NCBI GenBank assembly: GCA_018136815.1
Contig: CM030938.1
Coordinates: forward strand, 5,612,638-5,676,637
DNA length: 64,000 nucleotides
Source of the DNA: Isochrysis galbana
Taxonomy: Eukaryota; Haptophyta; Isochrysidales; Isochrysidaceae
Direction of reading: 5' to 3'
A model generated the notes under the pieces. It was not told the DNA's origin. It saw only the letters and a list, made by a program, of their open reading frames with translations, and searched no databases. Within the stretch, counting starts at the first letter, position 1; every line of letters starts with the position of its first letter. The position numbers and the translations under genes are program-made. This document shows, one piece after another, positions 48,931-58,333 of the stretch.

Positions 48931-51813
48931 CTACTGAGGCTTAACCCGGACCATCGAGCGAAGAAGCTTATGAATGTGCTCGTCCGATCCACACTCTCCG
49001 CAGCCAGCCTCACACAGAAAGCGGATATATGGCTGACAGATGACGGGGTTGTGAGCACCGTCTCCCGTGCCATATTTCCAGGCTTCGCTGGATGGAGTGC
49101 CAGGAGGAGCGTGAGGTCGGAAAGCGCAGAAGGCACAGCCGTTTTCGTTCGTCCATTCGGTGATTCCCCTATTGATATCGTCCGTCCGTGGAGTTTCCAT
49201 TGAATTATCGGCCGGTCGGCACTTTGCTAGCGCCGCCGAGACCCTTGGGTGCTTGGCATAGCCTGCTACGGCCCAGAAGCGGGCTCGGGCCCGATTCCAA
49301 AGCTCGGGCGTCCACCGGGATACGCCCAAATCGGGCGGTAGCCCTTGGCCGTTCGCCGGCGGATCGCAGCGACGGCTGGGCGGCCGAGACGAGCCTCCCT
49401 TTCGACCCGGTGGATCGGTCAGTATAGCCGGCAACGGTGAGTTGGAGTGGTAACTTGCCGGCGGTGCAGCAGCCCGATAATCAGGCTTCGAAGCAGGCGA
49501 ATGTCCCTGTCCGCGAAGAGCTTCCGCCACGGTAGCTTGGACGGCCGCCTGCACGGCGGCAACCATGTCCGTGGTCGAAGCGGTCTTCTGGGACGAGGAA
49601 GTCTCGTTCTTTGCCTCGCCTGAGGCCTTAGTGCGTACGCTAGCCACGGTTTGCTTCGTCAAGGGCCGGGATTGATGACGCTTCACCCGGGCCTGCTCGT
49701 AAGGGCTGAGGTACCGTTGGCAGAGGTTGACGCACGAGAGCGCCGACCGACCTAGCTCGTGGTTCTCTACGCGGAAACGAGTCTCCGCGAGCACCTCCGC
49801 AAATTTAATAGCATTATCGACGCCGCGCTGAGGATCAACCTTATCGTTTCGAATGATTTCTTCGAACCTCTGGTTGATCTCATGGGCCATGTTTGGGTGA
49901 TCCCACACGTTGGTGGAGTCAACCGCGGAATCGCCAAGCTTGCGGATGTAGGCGCGAACCAAATTCTTGCTGAGCTCACATAGATCAGCGCCGGCCTCGC
50001 GCTCCCTCATGCGGTCCCACTCCATCGACGCCGAGTCTTTCGCGAAACCATCGGCCCCGTTTGCGAAGGTCCCGTCGCATTTGCGAAGAAGGACGTCAGC
50101 AGCGAGGACAGGGTTGAGAGCGAGAGCGCGATCCTCCACTAGATCAAGGAGGAAGGCGAAGATGCGGGAATTGCCGCTGGAATTGGCGCCGGCTGCCGCG
50201 AGGAGGGAGGTAAATATTTCGCGATGATCGCAGCCGAGCGCTAGTGCCCGCTCCAACGGCTTGATGAGCGTGAGTCGAAATTCGTTCCAGGCTGTTGCCG
50301 CCGTTTGCACGTTATCGGAGGCGAGGGCCTTTGGGAAGCGGAGCTCCGAAAGCTCTTTGCCCATCCTGACCTGATGGTGAAGGGTTTGCTCGGCTGAAAA
50401 GCGGCTACGCACCCATTTGAGCAAGTGGTCCTCCTCCATGAAAATTCGGCAATGCCAAACGTTGCCCGCCAGGGAGAGGTTGCTCTTCAAAATGGTGTGG
50501 ATGAGCTCATGCTCGTCGGAGTCGCGGTAAAGTGCGGCCAGATCGCGTGAGGGCAGGGCGAGGAGATTTTTCCACTCGCTTACAACTGCCTCTCGCTCAT
50601 CCATCCCCACCGCAAGGCAGGGGTCGCGAGGGTGGCGGAACGGCACCACCGGGGTCGGGCCCCGGTAAGGGCTCTGATCCTGGCGGCGGGATTCCGATTT
50701 GGAGGTCGGGTACGCCGACCGTGGAACCCTAGTAGCCGGAGAGGCGTGGCCCTTTTGGTCTAGGGCAGGAGGCTCGTCCATGGATGGTTCCTTCTGAGCC
50801 GGCCTAGCAGAATCCGCAGCCGCCTCGGTCCGATCCATGGACGGACTTGAAGTGGGCTCTTGGCGGGCTTGGAGTAGCTGAGTCAGGGCTTTGAACCCTG
50901 CTTCAACTTGATCCCGGAGAAGCCCCTCCCTCGCCTCTGCCGCGGCAAGGGATGACTGTAGGCGCTCCACAGCCCCTTTTAGGGTGTTGGTCTGCGCTTG
51001 AAGCCTTGCCATTTCCGCATCCTGACGCGCCGCGGCCGTCTCGATCGGGGTGATCTCTTGATCAAAGACCCCTTTTGATGACGGCGGGGCATAGTCCCGG
51101 TAAGCGGGGCTTCGGAAGCTGATCCCCTCCCCTTCACCGACCTCAGACTCATCATCTCGAAGGTGAGGAGGGGGGTCAAACTGAATCAGAGGGAGGGGAC
51201 CCTCCTCCACCTCATTGGCCAACTCAGCGACGCTGAAGTTGGCCTCATGCGGGAGAGGGTCATGCTCCACCATGGCCCGCTGTGATTGCACCCGGTGGGT
51301 GCCGAAGGAAGCGGACAAATCCTCGCCATCCGCCACGAGCTGATCGGAGCCAGTCGTGGAGATAGCAGCCGGGGTGATGGGTGCCATTGGTGTAGCCTCA
51401 GAAGCCGTGGGATCACTCGGACATCCCACGGGAGCAAAAGCTGCAGCGGGCAGAGAAGGTTCCCTGAGGGGTTCCTCCTCTGCGGCCGAGGACGCAAGCT
51501 TCGATTTCGTGCTTGTCGAGTCGAGCGCTACCGGAGGGCTCTGAGCCACTCCGTCGCGAGCGGCACCGGCGGCTAGCGCGGCGCTTTGTCCCTCCTCCCC
51601 ACCGGGAGTCGGGTGAATGAAATTCTGGACTGGGTCGGGCAACCCCATTCGGGTGTATGGACAGGGAACGAACGGCGAACGAAGGACTGTGGGGCGGCGA
51701 GGCGCTCCTAGCGGCCCTAGTGTGATGGGTTGTAAGAGATTGTTAGACCTACAAAGAACTCTTCCCTCAGGGAGGGAGCCTAGGCTGCTTGAGTGCAGCG
51801 ACGCAGCGAACAA
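48931..51813 (-). CDS. gag: Retrotransposon Gag, 960 aa (intact)
   Basis: The frame opens inside the 5' LTR: the first about 100 residues (to VALDST) lie within 51514-51813. A downstream Met such as the one in ATPMAPITPA could be the real start. Residues about 270-320 are a coiled-coil-like stretch (RQDAEMARLQAQTNTLKGA). The central part, about residues 410-700, is mostly helical and matches a capsid role (ALPSRDLAALYRDSDEHEL, WDHPNMAHEINQRFEEII). The C-terminus has a Cys-rich region, CAFCAF...CQPYIRFLCEAGCGEC...H, in place of the usual CCHC knuckle. Gag would package element RNA in cytoplasmic particles. The stop is at 48931, 587 bp before ORF2. Confidence 0.8.
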   Translation of the reverse strand: MFAASLHSSSLGSLPEGRVLCRSNNLLQPITLGPLGAPRRPTVLRSPFVPCPYTRMGLPDPVQNFIHPTPGGEEGQSAALAAGAARDGVAQSPPVALDSTSTKSKLASSAAEEEPLREPSLPAAAFAPVGCPSDPTASEATPMAPITPAAISTTGSDQLVADGEDLSASFGTHRVQSQRAMVEHDPLPHEANFSVAELANEVEEGPLPLIQFDPPPHLRDDESEVGEGEGISFRSPAYRDYAPPSSKGVFDQEITPIETAAARQDAEMARLQAQTNTLKGAVERLQSSLAAAEAREGLLRDQVEAGFKALTQLLQARQEPTSSPSMDRTEAAADSARPAQKEPSMDEPPALDQKGHASPATRVPRSAYPTSKSESRRQDQSPYRGPTPVVPFRHPRDPCLAVGMDEREAVVSEWKNLLALPSRDLAALYRDSDEHELIHTILKSNLSLAGNVWHCRIFMEEDHLLKWVRSRFSAEQTLHHQVRMGKELSELRFPKALASDNVQTAATAWNEFRLTLIKPLERALALGCDHREIFTSLLAAAGANSSGNSRIFAFLLDLVEDRALALNPVLAADVLLRKCDGTFANGADGFAKDSASMEWDRMREREAGADLCELSKNLVRAYIRKLGDSAVDSTNVWDHPNMAHEINQRFEEIIRNDKVDPQRGVDNAIKFAEVLAETRFRVENHELGRSALSCVNLCQRYLSPYEQARVKRHQSRPLTKQTVASVRTKASGEAKNETSSSQKTASTTDMVAAVQAAVQATVAEALRGQGHSPASKPDYRAAAPPASYHSNSPLPAILTDPPGRKGGSSRPPSRRCDPPANGQGLPPDLGVSRWTPELWNRARARFWAVAGYAKHPRVSAALAKCRPADNSMETPRTDDINRGITEWTNENGCAFCAFRPHAPPGTPSSEAWKYGTGDGAHNPVICQPYIRFLCEAGCGECGSDEHIHKLLRSMVRVKPQ

Positions 51814-52846
51814 CGACGGACAACGGAGCTGAGAACAACAGGATACACCGACTCACGAACACACCGGAATCATTCACCCAAACAAAGCAAATTATCAAGC
51901 AACCGCGACCCCAAATCACCGATAACTCAAACACGTCGCGAGAGACGGAGAGAGAGAGCGAGAGAGAGAGAGACTCCGCAGCGACGGCCGGAGCGTGTCT
52001 CCGTTGTAACTTCCCACGTAGCGGAGAGTCCGAAGGGGAGCGTCCTGTCGCGCGACCACGGCGATCACTTTGGATACAGATCGCAACGAGATGTCTTCAC
52101 GACCGAATAAATCTTGCCGTTGAGCGTGAACCTTCTAGACGCTTCTAACGAACAACCCTGAGTAGCAACCAAGGGGAAGAAACACCAAAGGGGCCAAGGC
52201 TTGCATGTAACTTGCATCAAGGGGAAAGATTCCCTCACCTAGGAAGCGAACCTACACCGATCTCCAAGGGGAGATGGCAAATTAAACCTCAAATCTCGAG
52301 CGGCTAGAGCAACCGACTCGCTCGCCAAAACCTTGACCGAGAAGAAAGAAGCAAGGACCTACAAGCCAAGGGTAGCGGACCTAGGGAATGTGAGAGGAAG
52401 TTTCCGAACGCCAACGCGAACGCCAAACGCCGGAAGGCAACGAAACCCTAACCAAGCCAAGCGGAACCTACGAAGAACAGGCCTGGACGACAACGACAAC
52501 GAAAGTGAAAGTGAGCAAGTCCCAAGCAAGAACCGGAACTCAACAAGAAACAACAAGCCTTGCAAGAAGCTAAACAAGCCTTCACAAGGTAACTCGAGAG
52601 CCTGAGACAAGCGCGCAGCGAGTGACAGGCGACCTGGCTCCTTTGGGTCAAGATTACCCGAAAGGAGGAAACCCGGAATCTAGACCTGACAGACAGGCTA
52701 GAAGGAACGAAACAAGAACTCGAATTCTAGATCGCTAGGGACGAACCCTACCAACCTAGATGTACCTGAGCTTCGCCGTGTGGCCGCACGACGAAGGACC
52801 TGGAAATAAGAGCCTAGAAATCGCATCATCTAGGATGAATGCGACA
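51514..52846 (-). repeat. 5' LTR (1333 bp)
   Basis: Same length as the 3' LTR at 31065-32397 and nearly identical. It is flanked by CCGTC at 52847-52851. On the element strand the LTR is followed directly by AGCACGAAATCGAAGC, which does not start with the TGG of a tRNA primer site. Confidence 0.9.
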
Positions 52847-53097
52847 CCGTCGCCCCTCTTGCTGTCGTTGTCGCCCCTCCCCCCTCTCTCCCTCACCTCT
52901 CACCTCTCTCCTCTCACTCTCACCACGCACCACAAGGCGAGAAGCGCTCAATCACCATCACCCACAGCATAGAAAAGCGCTCAATCACCATCACCCACAT
53001 CAAAGAAAAACGTTCAATCACCATCAGCCTACACGTGGAACGCGTTCAATCGCCATCACCCCCACCGCCACCGCATGGAAAAGCGTTCAATCGCGGA
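52847..53097 (+). repeat. Copy B of the CAAATAC repeat (right part) and a 33-bp tandem array
   Basis: 52847-52935 continues copy B (GTCGCCCCTCTTGCTGTCG, then CT-rich, then CTCTCACTCTCACCAC), matching the inverse of 12330-12420. From 52938 to 53097 there are five degenerate units of about 33 bp built on GCGCTCAATCACCATCACCC. It is non-coding. Confidence 0.7.
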
Positions 53098-53210
53098 AGA
53101 TCGTGGGGATCATGAGGGTAGCGCTATCCAACCCACTCGTTTGGCAAGAGGGTATGCTGGCGATGTCAGCCTGAACGAAGGGGTCCGATTTACCTGACTT
53201 TTTGTGACGT

Positions 53211-53344
53211 TTAACGTTATGTACGAAAACGCTACGCGGACACAAAACCACTCTAAAAGCGCACTTTCCTCCATCCACCCGCAGCACTTGGGCCTGACAC
53301 GGACACTGATCGTGATGAACTAGCGTGCATGCCAATGCTTTCTG
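53211..53344 (+). repeat. Repeat shared with 60128-60300
   Basis: TAACGTTATGTACGAAAACG followed by CTACGCGGACACAAAACCA recurs at 60128-60166. Further on, GACACTGATCGTGATGAAC plus TAGCGTGCATGCCAATGCT recurs inverted near 60255-60300. The second block translates as DTDRDELACM in both places, so it may derive from one gene or element. Confidence 0.55.
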
Positions 53345-54081
53345 GCCCATCTTCGAATTCATAGAAGGACTTCTGGGGATCGTCCTTAGGCCGGGCTCTG
53401 AAGTAGCCCAACGTCTCTTTTGCTACCAAGTGGACAGGCCTCACCCCTCCTCGGGATACTTGGGTATCCTCGCGTGGAGGTATATCCTCACGGATTTCTA
53501 CAACATCCAGTACGGTAACGCGGACGGTCGGACGGTAGGTCCGTTAGATCGATCCTTAGGGCAATTCTTACAAGGTACCACCTATTAGTAACGGCGAAGG
53601 TCGGTTTCTTTCAACAGCTGAAGAAACAACGAAACAACATGGGGCTGCACGCCCCGAGTAACAAACATATTCGGAAAATGATAAGCCCTCTTTATATGGT
53701 GGACAAAGACTTTAACCTAGAAGTATCGGATGACCTCTTGCAGGCGGCAAGAGGCCTAGATATACGAAACATCACACTTGAGATGGGTGTACCGCTATGG
53801 AAAGAATTTGAAGGAAAACGCTGAAGAGCTTATGAGACACAAGGGAGAAATGAACTAGCCAAACCCGAGCGAGAGATAAAGCCACAGTCTCCCGCCCCCT
53901 CCACTCCAACTCCTGGCCGAGGCAGTGCGCGCGGCCTCCCCGGAACCGGCTCTCCACTAAAGAGGGAACTGGGGAAGGGGGAGGGGGTTGTTAGGGGTTA
54001 AGGTTGGGTAGAAGGGAGGTCCACAAGCACACTGCCCCACGCCGCACGTGTAGCGATGATTTTTAAGAAGATTTTTTTTTG
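53345..54081 (+). pseudogene. LINE fragment L4: last about 150 codons and 3' UTR, frameshifted
   Basis: Begins at PIFEFIEGLLGIVLRPGSE, equivalent to about residue 1030 of the longer copy, shifts frame after GNADGRTVG, and resumes with MGLHAPSNKHIRKMISPLY to the end at about 53822. The 3' UTR, inverted relative to the copies at 10.5 and 20.5 kb, ends in AAGAAGATTTTTTTTTT at 54081. It is a typical 5'-truncated insertion on the + strand. Confidence 0.85.
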
Positions 54082-54299
54082 TATTTCTGTCCCTCCGTCC
54101 CTCCGTGCCAAATGAAAATATAATACCGAGTACATAGTGATAGTAAAGAAGGGACCCCGCCGCCGCCGTCCGCTGCCGCGTCGCCTCACAGCCGTCGACG
54201 TCGGCCCCGCGCCTTTCCTTGCCGCAAGTTATGGAAGAAAAAGAGAGAAACAGAGAATTCACATCTGTTGGCAGAGAGCATCGGAGAGAGCCAGCTGAG

Positions 54300-54440
54300 C
54301 CTGACGCTCCCTCCCTCCCTCCCTCCCTCCCTCTCTCTCCCTCTCTCTCTGTCTCTCCCTCCCTCCCTCCCTCCCTCCCTCTCTCCCTCCCTCCCTCCCT
54401 CTCTCTCTCCCTTTCTCTCCCGCTTTGCGGCTCCCGGTCG
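54300..54440 (+). promoter_or_regulatory. CT-rich tract before the AT-hook gene
   Basis: CCCTCCCTCC and CTCTCTC runs end about 10 bp before ATG 54441. The fused Ser-Pro-Leu frame that starts further upstream is read-through of this tract. Confidence 0.45.
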
Positions 54441-56525
54441 ATGTCGACTCTCTCTTCTTCCACCTGCCTCATCTCTGGCGGCTCTGCCCTTCCGCGCACT
54501 CGCGCTGGCGAGCCTGCGTTTGCCTACTCTGCTGAAGCACTGAGTGGTGGGTTCCACCGCTGGACCCTGTCTCTCTCTACCGCTTCCTCTGAGGAGGAGG
54601 AGGAGGCGAAAGAGGCGGCAGAGGGGCATCAGATGGCACCTATTGACGCTCCGCTCGGTTTTGGACTCCTCGTCGGCCTTGCTTCCGCACAGCCACCCGC
54701 CAAGCGCCTGCCGGCACACCTGCGGCGCGAGCGTTCTGCGGCAAACTCTCACTCAGGCGTCTTCTTTGAGCCTGCAGAGAGCCCTCTCACGGCAAGCGCA
54801 ACGGCACGCTTCGGAACACTTCCCGAGGGTGTGCCAGATCTTACTGCCGTGTGGGATGGCACTAAGACCTACGAACAGGCCATCGAGGAGGAGGAGGCTG
54901 CAGCCGACCACACTGCCGAGGCAGGTGGCGTCGAGACGGATGGAGCACGGAGGAGCCGGCTCTCGGACGCTGGCACGGGCACGGAGGTGTGCAGGGCGTG
55001 GGGTTATAACCCGTTGACACACGCAATATATGAGACGGCGGACCCCCGTCGCTGGGGCTACCAGCTGGTCGCGCTCCCGCCAGCGAAGCCTGGCGAGTCG
55101 GTGCAACCTGCCGGAACCGAGCTCGAGCTTACCATCTGCGTCGATCTGGGTGCGTCGCTGCTGCAACCAGCTCGGTGATCCCACCGCTTGCATGCTCTTG
55201 ATCCGCTCTGCGCCCAGTCGTGATGCCCATCGTTCCACACGCGCACGTTCATCACTGCCCCCCCATCCCGCCTAGGCAAGGAGAACGACCCCAAGGCGAT
55301 GCGCTACCTCTACATCTCACGCGCAGCCGGGTCGCTCTATCGCACGCAGCTGCCACTCCCGTCCACCGTCCACCTCTGGTTTCTTCTCAGGCCGGGTTGC
55401 GCTCGTGCCGTCATACGAAAATACGAGAAATTTGGTTCTGCCATCATGGCGCGGCTGCCACGCTGTATAACAGTGCACGTTGAGCCGGTGCCCACCGCCG
55501 ATGCGCTAACGCGGTGGGAGGAGCTCTCTGCAGGCCGGCCTGAGGGCGCTAAGGGCGCACACACAGCGGGTTCGCTCCGCCCGCCACCTGAGCTCCTCGC
55601 TTCAGCCGCGGCCTTTCGCGCCGAGGAGAATGAATGGATCCGCTCGGGTGGCGTGGCCGAGCCAGCAGCTGCGCCCACCGTCGACGAACCAGCACGGAAG
55701 GCTGAGGATGCACCAGTCAGCCGCGCGCGCATCCGGATGGGCGCCCAGATTCGCAAGCGCGCGCGTGAGCCGACTGCTGACTTTCCGTCTGCATCCCCTG
55801 CTGGCGGCACCGTGCACGATGACTTATTTGATGCAGACGGGCTTGGCGAGCTGCGCCGCACGCTTTACTGTGGCTGGAAGTCGGCTGAGGGTGACCCAAA
55901 CCTACTGAGCAAGATGCTCTTGCGCGAGTCTAGCGTGCCATCGCACCCCGCAGCTGAGGCTGCGGCTGCAGGTGAATCCGCGCCCGTCAAACGCGGTCGT
56001 GGCCGTCCGTGTAAGAGCCTGGCTACACCGGAGCCAAAGAAGGTGGCTACTACCTCACGGCCGTCCGAGGCGAGCCACTCGCCAACGGCAGAGGACCCTT
56101 CGGAGGCAGTGCGCGCCTCGCCTGCCAAACCGCTTCGTACCGGCTCCCAGGCCACACCGACCTCTAAGAAAGTGGGGAGACCCAAGTCCTCCTCGAAGAC
56201 GCCCAAGGCTGCCGTTACAGCTTCTACGCAAAGTGCGCCTGAGCCTTCAATCCAGGCCACGTCGAGCGCGGGTCGGCCGAAGCGCGAGCTTGCGAACCAG
56301 CAGAAGTTGTTGGACGCGGAGGGACAGGATGCGTCTTCCGAGGAGTCCAGCATGCGACGCTCACAGGCAGAGTGCGACGATCTGTCCACACAGCATGCTG
56401 CGGCGCCAGCGCCAGCCTTGCCAGTGCGCCCTGTGCGTGCTGTGCGTGAGAGCCCACGCCTGCGCGCCGCCCGGGCACCTTTGATCCCGCTCGATGCGAT
56501 GGAGCCCATTTCCGAGACGCCCTAG
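54441..56525 (+). CDS. AT-hook nuclear protein, two exons
   Basis: Exons 54441-55149 and 55276-56525 join across a 126-bp GT-AG intron (CTGG/GTGCGT ... CCTAG/GC) to give 652 residues. The ATG chosen is the first after the CT tract. The N-terminal 230 residues are acidic in places (SSEEEEEAKEAAEG) and end in a compact part (WGYNPLTHAIYETADPRRWG, ELELTICVDLG) that continues over the splice (KENDPKAMRYLYISRAAGS), probably one folded domain that I do not recognise. The C-terminal 180 residues are Ser/Pro/Lys-rich with three AT-hook cores: KRGRGRPCK near 475, KKVGRPKSS near 537 and SAGRPKRE near 569. AT-hooks bind the minor groove of AT-rich DNA, so a chromatin or transcription role in the nucleus is likely. 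Confidence 0.7.
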
Positions 56526-56721
56526 ACGCCACCCTGCTTGGCCAAAGCCAAGTAGTGCCATACGCTAAGCTCGAGCAAAACGAACCCGATGATTAAGGGT
56601 GCGTTGGGCTATGAAGAGCGCTAGTGGTCACATCATCCCTAGCAGCATAGCCATGTGCGAAGGACCGAAGCAAAGGCTACCTAAGAGGTCGCCCGTGACG
56701 ACAAGGAAAAGACACTGTAGA

Positions 56722-56785
56722 GTCTGCAGATGACTAAGAAACCCGGGCTAAAAGGTACAGTAACTTGCCCGGGGCGAGATTCTCC
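56722..56785 (+). repeat. Repeat U, copy 2
   Basis: Matches 28578-28650 in the same orientation: TCTGCAGATGACTAAGAA, ACAGTAACTTGCCC and GGGGCGAGATTCTCC. Confidence 0.5.
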
Positions 56786-57218
56786 ATGTGGTGAGTTGGG
56801 TGGAGCTGTGGATGTGGTGTGACAGGGTGTGAGTGGCAGATGAGATGTAGCATGAGATGTATGGCTCATCCGGGGCATGGGGGGCGAGCACTGAGGGACC
56901 GGGGAAGCACGCGGGGGCGAGGCCACAGACACTGGCGAACACTCAGCCATGCGCAGAGCACCGCAGCACGAGGACGGAGATGAGGAGCGGACGGGAGGGG
57001 CACGGGGCGGCGCTCGGGCGACGGCTCAGAGCGTATACGGGACACCGAGAGAAAACGTCACGCGCGGGGGGGGGGGGGGGGGGGACACGCGACACGCGGG
57101 AAAATAATAGGCGGAAAGGGGGCCGGAAACTCAAGGAAGCACTCGGGGAAAGGATGGGAGGGCAGAGGCAGGGGAGAGGGCTTTCGCGGGGGACCGATCG
57201 GGAGCTGGTGCAAGGAGG

Positions 57219-57263
57219 AAGGTCGTTTGCCTTCATTTGGTACCCCTCGTTTCCAAATACGCG
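57219..57263 (+). repeat. Repeat K, copy 2
   Basis: GGTCGTTTGCCTTCATTTGG followed by TACCCCTCGTTTCCAAATAC, nearly identical to 1701-1745. Confidence 0.65.
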
Positions 57264-57466
57264 ATGCGGGGCCACCACGAGGGAGTCCCAATCCTAGGGG
57301 TGGGAGGGTGAAGGCGCGGGGGCGGCCCCAGTCTCGGCCGCGTCACAGGTACCCCCCCTGCCCCTGCGCCCTGTCCCTGCGCCCCTGCTCTCCCTCTTTG
57401 TCGACCCCACCTCTCGCCCTCCGCCCCCTCAACTCCGGAGTGCTCCTGGAATGTGATTCCCGCCCG

Positions 57467-57509
57467 AGGTCGCATGCCTTCGTTTGGTACCCCTCGTTTC
57501 CAAATACGC
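57467..57509 (+). repeat. Repeat K, copy 3
   Basis: GGTCGCATGCCTTCGTTTGG followed by TACCCCTCGTTTCCAAATAC. It lies 248 bp after copy 2 and is followed by ACAAAAAAATCTTCT, which resembles the inverse of the LINE 3' end. Confidence 0.65.
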
Positions 57510-57924
57510 TCTCGGTACAAAAAAATCTTCTAGTATTTGAGTAAAGGCGGACACCCACCTCACAGTGCTCAACCATGTCTACAAATGGAAGGGCGCCTGC
57601 ATATACAAAATTCGCGCTGTGGAGCACGGGCTGGCTCCCCCCCCCCCCCCCCCCCGCGGGGTGCGAGCGCGCATGCGCGAACCAACCCCCCAGAGGCGTG
57701 TGGGCCCGCCAGGTGCAAGGAGGAACGGCCGCAGGACTCCCAGGGGGTGTGGGAGCGCGGCGCACACCTGAGCGTGGCATGAGGCTTGGTGATGTGGCCT
57801 CCGAGGTGACCGGCAGCCTCGGCAGCCCTCCGACCGGGGCGGCCGCCACCGTAGTTCTGAGATTCACTTGAAACGCGAAAAAAAAACTCCCGAGAGTAGC
57901 TCAGCCCCCCCCCTATACTTATAG

Positions 57925-58077
57925 TGATACATATGTATTATATGTATTTGGCCTCCGGCCAAATACTTTTCAAATACATTCGAGGCCTACAACCCAGGAC
58001 GTGCTTCAAATACAGCCAAATACATATGTATTTGGCCTCTGGCCAAATACGGTAAATACGTATTTCCCATCTAGGGC
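57925..58077 (+). repeat. CAAATAC-palindrome repeat, copy C (partial)
   Basis: GTATTTGGCC...GGCCAAATAC units alternate over 150 bp and end in GTATTTCCCATCTAGGG, the same end as copies A and B. Confidence 0.6.
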
Positions 58078-58081
58078 TGTG

Positions 58082-58110
58082 ATACCTGAAACCTGAAACC
58101 TGAAACCTGA
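58082..58110 (+). repeat. (CCTGAAA)4 array
   Basis: Four 7-bp units in tandem directly after the CAAATAC repeat end. Confidence 0.8.
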
Positions 58111-58333
58111 AAACAAAAGGCGGGGTCAGTTTTGTTGTAGAACGCCTCGCGTGGGGGGGAGGGGTAGAGCAGCCTCGCCAGGAGGGCCGCGGTGCCACGC
58201 AGGCTGCTGCTGCTTGCTGCCGTGCATGGCCCCCACGGCGTTCTCCCCACGTCGGGAGAGGGGGGGGAGCGAGGTTGAAAGAGAGAATAAGAGAGCGGGT
58301 GAGAGAGAGCGGAGGGGAGGGGGGTCGGTTGCG

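Larger units (their letters stand above)
31065..52846 (-). mobile_element. Ty3/gypsy chromovirus with a methyltransferase domain (one insertion, internal part duplicated in the assembly)
   Basis: The outer LTRs are both 1333 bp and start TGTCG and end CGACA. They are flanked by the same 5-bp duplication, CCGTC, at 31060-31064 and 52847-52851, so the outer ends belong to one insertion event. On the minus strand the order is 5' LTR (51514-52846), gag, a second frame with methyltransferase, protease, reverse transcriptase, RNase H, integrase and chromodomain, then 3' LTR (31065-32397). A middle LTR (42991-44108) and a 100-N gap interrupt the element. Only one LTR difference is obvious (T at about 31569, C at about 52021), so it is young. 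The target is a copy of the CAAATAC repeat. Confidence 0.9.
56526..58333. other. Intergenic, repeat-rich
   Basis: Holds repeat U copy 2, two copies of repeat K, G- and C-homopolymers at about 57067-57084 and 57638-57656, a third CAAATAC repeat and a CCTGAAA array, all listed separately. No gene is supported. Confidence 0.5.

Noticed and set aside
31065-52846. Genuine tandem array of two retrotransposons
   Set aside because: A 100-N gap, error clustering at both gap edges, the shared diagnostic LTR base and complementary frame breaks favour a false duplication. It is not excluded without spanning reads.
54219-54440. Upstream start for the AT-hook protein
   Set aside because: The added 74 residues translate the CT-rich tract (Ser-Pro-Leu repeats); ATG 54441 lies right after the tract as in other genes here.
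58082-58110. (CCTGAAA)4 as a telomere variant
   Set aside because: Only four units, next to an interspersed repeat, with no neighbouring variants. A simple tandem repeat is enough.
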